Assembly: GCA_021789565.1 (NCBI GenBank)
Contig: JAJYJL010000388.1
Span: forward strand, 1 to 7,270
Direction: 5' to 3'
From: Acidobacteriota bacterium
GTDB lineage: Bacteria > Acidobacteriota > Terriglobia > UBA7540
DNA: 7,270 bases
A model generated the notes under the pieces. It was not told the origin of the DNA. It did no database searches and saw nothing but the letters and a program-made list of their open reading frames with translations. Positions within the stretch are counted from its first letter, which is position 1. Each line of letters opens with the position of its first letter. The position numbers and the translations under genes are program-made. Below, piece by piece: positions 1-5,768 of the stretch.

Positions 1-1608
1 AACGACACGGTCAGCGAGATTGACGCTGACTCCCTTCGGGTCCTGCGGACCCTCAGGACGGGCTGGGGTCCGGTGGGCGTCACCACTGACAGGGCGGGGA
101 AGTTTCTTTACACTGCGAACACGTTGGGGGACAACATCTCCGTGATTGACCTCTCGACCGGCAAGGAAACCAAGCGGCTTGACGCCGGACATTTTCCGGA
201 ATATGTTGTCCTTTCCCGCGATGGAAAGTGGGTGTACGTTTCCAATCTGCTTGCGCATCTGGCCCCGCCCGAAGAGCCGCCACTGTCGCAACTGACCGTC
301 GTGGACACCGCGAAACAGATTGTTACCAGCCGCATCTCGATTCCGGGGGCCGTCCAGCTTCGGCATATCGCGCAGGTGCCGGCACAGGAGGGCGGATACT
401 TGCTGATCCCCTTCCAGCAGCCCCACAACCTGATCCCGTTGGTCCAGATCCAGCAGGGATGGTATCTGACCAACGGCATGGCGGTCATAGAGCCGCCGCG
501 ATCAGACGGACAGAAAGCGCGCGTCAGGGAACTCCTGCTGGATAACATTGATCATTACTACGCGGATGGGTTTGGGTCGGCTTCCACTCCGGATGGGCGA
601 CTGGCGCTGGTGACCGCGTCCGGCGCAAACGTTGTTTCCATTATCAACGTCGCGAAACTTAATCGGCTGCTGCACCGGGCGCAGCTCGACGGCTCAGAAG
701 ACCTGGCGCATCGTCTGGATTCAGCTCAGCAGTTTGTGGACAAGCGGCTGGAAGTCGGGCGCAATCCTACGGCTGTCGTGGTCTCTCCGGACAGCCAATT
801 TGCATACATTGCAAACCGCACGGATGATACGGTCAGCGTTGTTGACCTGCAACGGTTGAAGGTTGCATCAACAATTGACCTGGGCGGCCCAAAAGAAATC
901 ACAGCACTGCGGCGTGGCGAACAATTGTTTTACGATGCCAGGTTTTGCTACCAGGGACAAATGGCGTGCGCAAGTTGCCACCCGCACGAGGGGTTCGAAG
1001 ACAGTCTGGTCTGGAGCCTTGAAACGCCGGAACTGGGGCACGACATTGTTGAGAACCGCACACTCTTAAGCATTGCGGAAACGTCGCCTTTCAAATGGAA
1101 CGGCCTGAACCCTGACCTTGAGACGCAGGATGGGCCGCGTACCGCCATGTTTATTTTCCGGTCGCAAGGTTTCAGCTCCGGGCAGGCAAAAGATCTTGCG
1201 TCCTATATCAATTCACTCAAGCTGCCGCCCAACCCGCACCGTGCCGCGGATGGGCATCTGACGGAAGCGCAGGAACGCGGCCGCGAAATTTTCTTCCGGA
1301 CAAAGACCAATACCGGGGCCATCATTCCGGACCGCGACCGCTGTTACTACTGCCACGCTCCGGCAACGCACTACACCTCGCGGGTCCGGATGGATGTTGG
1401 AACATCCACCCAGTTCGACAATGTCAAGGATTTTGACGTGCCCCAGATTGAAGGCGTTTACATGCGGGCGCCATACCTGCACAACGGCGAAGCGCTGACC
1501 CTGGAAGGCATCTGGACCCAGTTTAATCCCGACGACAAACACGGAATCACCTCTGACATGAACAAGGTGCAACTGAACGACCTGATCGAGTTTTTGAAGA
1601 CTCTATGA
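1..1608 (+). CDS. YVTN beta-propeller / di-heme cytochrome c peroxidase-like (MauG-type) fusion protein, 5' partial
   Basis: The reading frame is open from base 1 (NDTVSEIDADSL...), so the gene begins upstream; the GTG at 73 is internal. 535 residues are visible. The N-terminal part is a YVTN-type beta-propeller: repeats such as DNISVIDLSTGKE, FAYIANRTDDTVSVVDL and WVYVSNLL recur up to about residue 295. The C-terminal part is a di-heme cytochrome c domain of the MauG / bacterial cytochrome c peroxidase kind. Heme-binding CASCH is at residues 323-327 and CYYCH at 448-452. The family motif ENRTLLSIAETSPFKWNG lies between them, and YMRAPYLHNG follows the second heme; its Met488 is the likely distal ligand. 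Such domains oxidise small molecules or protein side chains, or reduce peroxide, in the periplasm; the substrate cannot be told here. An export signal is expected in the missing start. It ends TGA, 47 nt before the next gene. Fold assignment is firm, substrate unknown. Confidence 0.93.
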   Translation, partial: NDTVSEIDADSLRVLRTLRTGWGPVGVTTDRAGKFLYTANTLGDNISVIDLSTGKETKRLDAGHFPEYVVLSRDGKWVYVSNLLAHLAPPEEPPLSQLTVVDTAKQIVTSRISIPGAVQLRHIAQVPAQEGGYLLIPFQQPHNLIPLVQIQQGWYLTNGMAVIEPPRSDGQKARVRELLLDNIDHYYADGFGSASTPDGRLALVTASGANVVSIINVAKLNRLLHRAQLDGSEDLAHRLDSAQQFVDKRLEVGRNPTAVVVSPDSQFAYIANRTDDTVSVVDLQRLKVASTIDLGGPKEITALRRGEQLFYDARFCYQGQMACASCHPHEGFEDSLVWSLETPELGHDIVENRTLLSIAETSPFKWNGLNPDLETQDGPRTAMFIFRSQGFSSGQAKDLASYINSLKLPPNPHRAADGHLTEAQERGREIFFRTKTNTGAIIPDRDRCYYCHAPATHYTSRVRMDVGTSTQFDNVKDFDVPQIEGVYMRAPYLHNGEALTLEGIWTQFNPDDKHGITSDMNKVQLNDLIEFLKTL

Positions 1609-1655
1609 AGGAGAGCGGGGCTTTGCCTGCTTGATGGGCGCCCCTGGACGGAAAG

Positions 1656-2816
1656 ATGAGAAATTCATTGCGTGTGTGCCTCTTGTTGGGAACTGGATTG
1701 ATCGTTCTAATGGCAACCGGCCTGAGGGCGCAGACTCCACCGCTTTACACAAGATGGATCAATTACACACCGGCCAATGGATTCCCCGAAGGCGAAGCGT
1801 TCTCCGTGGCGATTGATGGCAACCGGGTGTGGGCGGGTACCTCGAACGGGCTGGTGCTGATCGAGGACGGCAAGGTGAAAAGAGTTTTTACACCCAAGGA
1901 CGGCCTGGCCGGCCAGGTGGTGATGTCCGTTGCTGTGGACAAGCAGACGGGCGACATCTGGGCCGGGACCTTTGGCGGGCTCAGCCAATACTCCGCCGGC
2001 CGGTTCAAGAATTACACCAACCTTACGAGCGGACTGGCAAACGATCTGGTCTACAGCGTGGCGATCAAGGGGAGAAACGTCTGGGCCGCCACCGCAGCAG
2101 GCATCAGTCGCCTGAATTTGAATACCGGCGACTGGACCATTTTCAATGAGCAGAACTCACCCTTTGACGAGCCCTGGTCATATGCCATCGCCTTCAGCAA
2201 GGAGAAGGCATACTTTGGCCTCTGGGGCGGCGGTGTTCTGGTTTATGACCTCGCCGGTCACTATTGGAGGCCCTACACCGACCCCGACGGTTCCATGGAA
2301 ATCGTGCTGTACCGGAACCAGGGGCTCATCCACATCATCGTCAGCAGCGTCGCTTATAACCCTGATACAAAGATGTTCTGGGCGGGCACTTATTTCGGTC
2401 TCAGCGGATATGATGGGCGGAATTGGCACAACTACCTGAGCAAAGACAGCGGGCTTGCGGACGACTTTATCAACGGCGTGCAGTCGCGTGGCGACGAAGT
2501 GTGGGCCTGCACGCAGAAGGGTCTGAGCGAGCTCGATTACAAAACGAATACATGGGTCACCTACCGCCCGGCGGATTGGAAAGTTCTTGATTCCGGCAAG
2601 GCTGAAAAGGCAGGGCGCGGCGAGATCATCGTCACCCGCCCGGACGGTAAGAAAAGCAAAATTGAGACGCCCACCTCGCTTCCGCACAACTATATTCAAA
2701 ACATGACATTTCAAGGAAAGGACATCTGGGTTGCTACGGCTGGCGGTCTAAGCCATGGCATCCGCCAGTCCGACAAGGAGGAAAAATACAATGAGTCAGC
2801 TTCAAACAGACACTGA
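1656..2816 (+). CDS. Exported Reg_prop (two-component regulator propeller) repeat protein, stand-alone
   Basis: 386 residues. Residues 1-25 form a signal peptide: MRNSLR, then a hydrophobic core, then probable cleavage after LRA. The rest is a beta-propeller of the Reg_prop type, marked by a recurring W-A-[GA]-T-x-x-G-[LI] motif: VWAGTSNGL (58), IWAGTFGGL (101), VWAATAAGI (142), FWAGTYFGL (241), VWACTQKGL (282), IWVATAGGL (357), plus a degenerate copy FGLWGGGVLVYDL (188). That makes seven blades. A charged insert at about 308-340 separates the last two. In classical members these repeats are the periplasmic sensor of a hybrid histidine kinase; here there is no membrane anchor, kinase or DNA-binding part, so the protein is probably soluble in the periplasm or surface-associated. 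An in-frame TGA at 1632 limits upstream starts; the ATG at 1656 has only a weak purine stretch before it. The last 26 nt overlap the next gene. Ligand or partner unknown. Confidence 0.85.
   Translation: MRNSLRVCLLLGTGLIVLMATGLRAQTPPLYTRWINYTPANGFPEGEAFSVAIDGNRVWAGTSNGLVLIEDGKVKRVFTPKDGLAGQVVMSVAVDKQTGDIWAGTFGGLSQYSAGRFKNYTNLTSGLANDLVYSVAIKGRNVWAATAAGISRLNLNTGDWTIFNEQNSPFDEPWSYAIAFSKEKAYFGLWGGGVLVYDLAGHYWRPYTDPDGSMEIVLYRNQGLIHIIVSSVAYNPDTKMFWAGTYFGLSGYDGRNWHNYLSKDSGLADDFINGVQSRGDEVWACTQKGLSELDYKTNTWVTYRPADWKVLDSGKAEKAGRGEIIVTRPDGKKSKIETPTSLPHNYIQNMTFQGKDIWVATAGGLSHGIRQSDKEEKYNESASNRH
2775..2781 (+). promoter_or_regulatory. Ribosome binding site inside the upstream gene, sets start at 2791
   Basis: A perfect AAGGAGG lies nine bases before the ATG at 2791 and within the coding end of the Reg_prop gene. 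It favours this ATG over the in-frame ATG at 2755, which would add twelve residues (MASASPTRRKNT) and has no such site. Its position suggests translation of the two genes is coupled. Confidence 0.85.
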
Positions 2817-3303
2817 TGCCGTTATGGCAAAACAAGATCACAAACCCGTTTCGAAGAAGGCTATCAGTGCGCCCCAGGTGCTGAATGAAGCGTATTGCTA
2901 CGATCGTCCATCATCGTTTTCGCGTGGCTTGCGCCTGGACATCAAGGGGACGACCATTCTTTTGATTTCCGGCACCGCCAGCGTGGACGAATACGGCCGT
3001 AGCATTCATGAAGGCGACTTCCGGGCACAAACCTGGAGGACATACCAGAACATTACCGCTCTGCTGGACGCTGAAGGCGCAACCTGGAAGGACGTTGTCC
3101 GCACCACCTGCTACCTGCGGGACATCGAGCGCGACTACGCCGCATTCAATGAAATTCGCACCGAGTTTTTCAAGCAGCAGGGATTGGACCCGCTCCCGGC
3201 ATCCACGGGAATCCAGGCCATCCTGTGCCGCCCCGAACTGCTGGTCGAAATGGAAGCAATGGCCATTTTTGAAAGCAACCGGGGTTCTGAGCAAAAGGGT
3301 TAG
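2791..3303 (+). CDS. RidA/YjgF/UK114-fold protein, chorismatase-like subgroup
   Basis: 170 residues, cytosolic, no signal peptide. An unstructured lysine-rich stretch (1-25) precedes a RidA-fold domain: ISAPQVLN (25-32), RPSSFSRGLRLD (39-50), the hallmark ISGTASVDEYG (59-69), a helix QTWRTYQNITALLDAEG (80-96), DVVRTTCYLRD (101-111) and LVEMEAMAIF (151-160). Typical RidA proteins hydrolyse reactive enamine/imine intermediates and use an Arg in a P-A-R motif near the end. Here that motif reads PAST (136-139), so the Arg position is Ser138 and ordinary imine deaminase activity is doubtful. The ISGTAS and H-x-G-D features (SIHEGD, 71-76) resemble the C-terminal half of FkbO/Hyg5-type chorismatases and proteins labelled pteridine-dependent deoxygenase-like, but those are about twice as long. 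The next gene is a DAHP synthase, which also points to chorismate-related chemistry. Fold is secure, reaction unknown. Confidence 0.85.
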   Translation: MSQLQTDTDAVMAKQDHKPVSKKAISAPQVLNEAYCYDRPSSFSRGLRLDIKGTTILLISGTASVDEYGRSIHEGDFRAQTWRTYQNITALLDAEGATWKDVVRTTCYLRDIERDYAAFNEIRTEFFKQQGLDPLPASTGIQAILCRPELLVEMEAMAIFESNRGSEQKG

Positions 3304-3326
3304 CTGCAGAAACTTGAATCGCTTGC

Positions 3327-3362
3327 CCCCGGAGGCGCCGCGAAGTGGGCGCGCCGCCGGGG
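3327..3362 (+). other. GC-rich inverted repeat (hairpin 1) in the gap before the DAHP synthase gene
   Basis: CCCCGG (3327-3332) pairs with CCGGGG (3357-3362). After one A-G mismatch, GGCGC (3334-3338) pairs with GCGCC (3351-3355), leaving a 12-base loop. This is a very stable stem of eleven pairs. No T-run follows, so it is not a classical intrinsic terminator; it may slow polymerase, protect an RNA end, or have no role. Confidence 0.5.
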
Positions 3363-3392
3363 CCCGTTGCCGAACTGCGGTTCCCACGGGCC
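3361..3392 (+). other. Second inverted repeat (hairpin 2), overlapping hairpin 1 by two bases
   Basis: GGCCCGT (3361-3367) pairs with ACGGGCC (3386-3392). Inside, GAAC (3372-3375) pairs with GTTC (3380-3383) around a TGCG loop, with an uneven internal bulge. It shares G3361 and G3362 with hairpin 1, so both cannot form fully at once. No T-run follows. The rest of the 3304-3433 gap shows only the ribosome binding site at 3421-3425; I see no convincing promoter. Confidence 0.45.
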
Positions 3393-3420
3393 GTTCCCTT
3401 GCGTATTGCCGAACCGGGTA

Positions 3421-3425
3421 AAGGA
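3421..3425 (+). promoter_or_regulatory. Ribosome binding site for the DAHP synthase gene
   Basis: AAGGA followed by AG lies eight bases before the ATG at 3434. It supports that start for a DAHP synthase that is short at its N-terminus. Confidence 0.7.
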
Positions 3426-3433
3426 AGACAGCC

Positions 3434-4321
3434 ATGAAGATCGCCGGACAAGTCAGCCTTTCTGATCTGCCGCGAATCTGCCCGCTCTTGTGCCGCGCAA
3501 CCCATCCGGAATATGGCCAGACGGCCACACGCGTCGTCGAAGTGCGCGGCGTGCGCTTTGGCGGCGAGCGGCCGGTGGTGATCGGCGGTCCGTGCGCTGT
3601 GGAAAGTGAAAAGCAGACGCTCAACGTGGCCCGCGGGGTGCAGCGCGCTGGCGCGGACATGCTGCGCGGAGGCGCATACAAGCCTCGCACGTCGCCGCAC
3701 GACTTCCAGGGTATGGGCCGGGACGGGCTCTGCATCCTGAGCAAGGCGCGCGAAGAAACCGGCCTGCCGGTAGTAACGGAAGTGATGGATACGCGCCTGG
3801 TGGAGCAAGTGGCAGAATTTGCGGACATGATCCAGATTGGTTCCCGCAATATGCAGAATTACCCGCTGCTGGCTGAAGCGGGCCGTGCAGGCAAACCCGT
3901 CCTGCTGAAGCGTGGAATGGCTGCCAGCCTCGTGGAATGGCTGGGAGCGGCGGAATACATTGCCGGGCAAGGTAACCTGGAAATCGTCCTCTGCGAGCGT
4001 GGAATCAAGGCCTTCGCGAGCGGCGAATACTCGCGTTACGTGCTCGATCTCAACGTGATTCCCGCGGCGCGGGCGAACACGTTCCTGCCGGTGATCGTGG
4101 ATCCGAGCCATGCCACGGGCGTGGCTGCAATGGTCGAGCCGGCCAGCCGCGCGGCCCTGGAGTTTGGCAGCCATGGATTGATGATTGAGGTCGCGAACTT
4201 TGATTCCGGACAACCGAGGTGTGATGCCGCGCAGGCGATTGATTCGGCGACTTTCGCCAGGATCGTCCGGTTTGCGCGCCAGCGCCCGGAAACCGCCGTC
4301 GCGAAGGCGCGCGTTGCATAA
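3434..4321 (+). CDS. 3-deoxy-7-phosphoheptulonate (DAHP) synthase, type I-beta
   Basis: 295 residues, cytosolic. It should condense phosphoenolpyruvate with erythrose 4-phosphate to DAHP, the first step of the shikimate pathway. Motifs in order: IGGPCAVES (50-58), LRGGAYKPRTSP (77-88), VVTEVMD (113-119), IQIGSRNMQN (133-142), PVLLKRGM (155-162), VLCERGI (185-191), PVIVDPSHATG (219-229), GLMIEV (248-253). The KPRTS motif separates DAHP synthase from the related KDO8P synthase. The four metal ligands expected for the family are present: Cys54, His226, Glu252, Asp264. The usual EVHP after the Glu ligand is EVAN (252-255), and the usual SDG near the Asp is CDA. Only about 35 residues precede the barrel, so the N-terminal ACT-like or chorismate mutase domain that gives feedback control in many relatives is absent. 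No other shikimate gene lies in view; the neighbours are a RidA-like gene and binding proteins, which suggests a dedicated rather than housekeeping copy. Gene symbols vary (aroF, aroA, aroG), so none is assigned. Confidence 0.93.
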   Translation: MKIAGQVSLSDLPRICPLLCRATHPEYGQTATRVVEVRGVRFGGERPVVIGGPCAVESEKQTLNVARGVQRAGADMLRGGAYKPRTSPHDFQGMGRDGLCILSKAREETGLPVVTEVMDTRLVEQVAEFADMIQIGSRNMQNYPLLAEAGRAGKPVLLKRGMAASLVEWLGAAEYIAGQGNLEIVLCERGIKAFASGEYSRYVLDLNVIPAARANTFLPVIVDPSHATGVAAMVEPASRAALEFGSHGLMIEVANFDSGQPRCDAAQAIDSATFARIVRFARQRPETAVAKARVA

Positions 4322-4357
4322 GAGGTTGAGACGGGCACAGTGTTCAGGTTTTGAAGA

Positions 4358-4363
4358 GGGAGG
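4358..4363 (+). promoter_or_regulatory. Ribosome binding site that sets the start at 4373
   Basis: GGGAGG lies nine bases before the ATG at 4373 but only three before the in-frame GTG at 4367. The spacing favours the ATG. Confidence 0.75.
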
Positions 4364-4372
4364 ATAGTGAGC

Positions 4373-5719
4373 ATGAAAACTGGAATTTATACTGCGATTC
4401 TTTTTGGCCTGCTTGCAATTCCTGCCTGGCCGCAATCGCCTTCCTCCCAGCCTGCCCGGAAGAAATCTCCTGAAACGATGCGTTACGCCAACATGCCGCC
4501 CCAGGCCGTGCCCTACGGGCGATTTCGCAAGCCGTACCAGGAATGGTACATCGAGCCGAACACCATGGAATATGACGGCGCCGCCCGCAGCGAACCGGAC
4601 CCTGACTTGAAAGAACTGAAGGCCGTCAACATTGGTTTCCTTGGCCCGCTTGGCAAGGACAATGCTGAATCTCCGTACGGCATCGCCATGCTGCACGGCG
4701 CGCAGATGGCCCTCGATGAAGCGAACGCGCGCGGCGGTTATCACGGCAAACCGTTTGAACTGAAGATCCACAATGATTTACCGCTATGGGGCGCCTCGTC
4801 CATGGACATCGTCCAAATGCGGTACAAAGAAGACGCCTGGGCCATGCTGGGTTCCATCGACGGCGCTTCCACGCATATCGCCCTGCGCGCCGCGTTGAAA
4901 ATTGAATTGCCGATCATGGATACCGGCACGACGGACCCTACCGTCACGGAAACCCGCATCCAGTGGCTGCTGCATAATTTTCCGGACGACCGCCAGCAAG
5001 GTTACGCCCTTGCCGATTATGTCTTCAAGCAGCTCAAGCTCCGGCATGTCGGCATTTTGCGCGAGAACGGGCGTTACGGTCGCAGGGGCGACGAAGAGTT
5101 CATTAACGATGCCCGCCGGATGGGGTATCAGCCCACCGTGGTGGTGAAGTACCCGATTGATGCGAAAGATTTCTCCGAACAGTTGCGCACGCTGAAGAGG
5201 CTGGGCATTGACGGCCTGGTGATTTGGGGGGATGCAACACATGCCGGGATGATCATCAAGCAGATGCGCGCCATGGGGATGAAGCAGCCTGTGTTCGGAA
5301 GCAGCAGGGTGGCTTATCCCGAGGTGATGAAGATCGCCGGTCCGGCGGCCAACGGCCTGGTGGCCATCTCCCCCATCGATCCTGCCAGCCACGATCCAAA
5401 GTGGGTGGACTTCCGGCAAAAGTACGTTGCGCGGTACCACGAGGAACCCGACGCATATGCTTCCTACGCTTTTGACGGCATGAACATCCTGATTGCCGCC
5501 ATCCGGAAAGCCGGACTCAACCGGGGTCGCATCATGGATGCCTTGCGCGATTATGAAATGAAGCGGTACCAGGGTGTGAGTGGCACAGCGGTTTTTGACT
5601 ACACTCTGAACAACATTGCGCCCGTCACTTTCGCCGAGGTCAAGGACGGACACTTTGTCTACTGGCCCGAGCACAGGACTGACTGGAAAGACGGCAACCC
5701 AATAGCTGCCATTCGATGA
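4373..5719 (+). CDS. ABC-type branched-chain-amino-acid-like periplasmic binding protein (Peripla_BP_6 type), first of a tandem pair
   Basis: 448 residues from the ATG chosen by its ribosome binding site. Residues 1 to about 21 are a signal peptide (MKTGIYTAILFGLLAIPAWPQ). A Pro/Tyr/Arg-rich extension (about 22-83) containing AVPYGRF and PYQEWY is unusual for the family. The type I periplasmic-binding fold then starts with VNIGFLGPLG (85-94), GAQMALDEANARGG (109-122), AMLGSIDGASTHIA (157-170), LPIMDTGTTDP (179-189), HVGILRENGRYGRRG (225-239), GLVIWGDA (281-288), DAYASYAFDGMNIL (360-373) and GVSGTAVFDYTLNN (401-414). Family members (LivJ-like) bind amino acids, amides, aromatic acids or other small molecules for an ABC importer or a sensor. 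No permease or ATPase gene is visible, so transport is not shown. It lies 51 nt after the DAHP synthase gene and 49 nt before a divergent paralogue. Fold is sure, ligand unknown. Confidence 0.9.
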   Translation: MKTGIYTAILFGLLAIPAWPQSPSSQPARKKSPETMRYANMPPQAVPYGRFRKPYQEWYIEPNTMEYDGAARSEPDPDLKELKAVNIGFLGPLGKDNAESPYGIAMLHGAQMALDEANARGGYHGKPFELKIHNDLPLWGASSMDIVQMRYKEDAWAMLGSIDGASTHIALRAALKIELPIMDTGTTDPTVTETRIQWLLHNFPDDRQQGYALADYVFKQLKLRHVGILRENGRYGRRGDEEFINDARRMGYQPTVVVKYPIDAKDFSEQLRTLKRLGIDGLVIWGDATHAGMIIKQMRAMGMKQPVFGSSRVAYPEVMKIAGPAANGLVAISPIDPASHDPKWVDFRQKYVARYHEEPDAYASYAFDGMNILIAAIRKAGLNRGRIMDALRDYEMKRYQGVSGTAVFDYTLNNIAPVTFAEVKDGHFVYWPEHRTDWKDGNPIAAIR

Positions 5720-5768
5720 GAGATGGGTTGCTTCTGCTGGTTTCTGCGCCGGCCCTTTTGATTTCCAG

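Noticed and set aside
73..75. GTG at 73 as a true start of the cytochrome fusion
   Set aside because: The frame is open to base 1 and the upstream residues NDTVSEID continue the YVTN repeat, so the gene is cut by the window edge.
1631..1816. Small ORF beginning at 1631 or 1634
   Set aside because: It is out of frame within the Reg_prop gene, which has clear repeats and a signal peptide; the AAGGAG at 1608-1613 is too distant to support it.
2755..2790. Upstream ATG at 2755 as start of the RidA-like gene
   Set aside because: The perfect ribosome binding site at 2775-2781 fits the ATG at 2791, and the extra twelve residues look like the tail of the other frame.
3327..3392. Intrinsic transcription terminator after the RidA-like gene
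   Set aside because: The stems are strong but no T-run follows either of them.
2911..3849. Open frame of 312 codons on the - strand
   Set aside because: It spans the RidA-like gene, the hairpin gap and part of the DAHP synthase gene; composition is Arg/Ser/Pro-rich without domain signal.
4367..4372. GTG at 4367 as start of the first binding protein
   Set aside because: Only three bases separate it from the ribosome binding site; the ATG at 4373 has the normal spacing and gives a clean signal peptide.
3170..4771. Long open frame of 533 codons on the - strand
   Set aside because: It lies opposite the DAHP synthase, whose motifs are unmistakable, and shows only Arg/Ala/His-rich sequence with no recognisable domain. 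It is a shadow of GC-rich coding.
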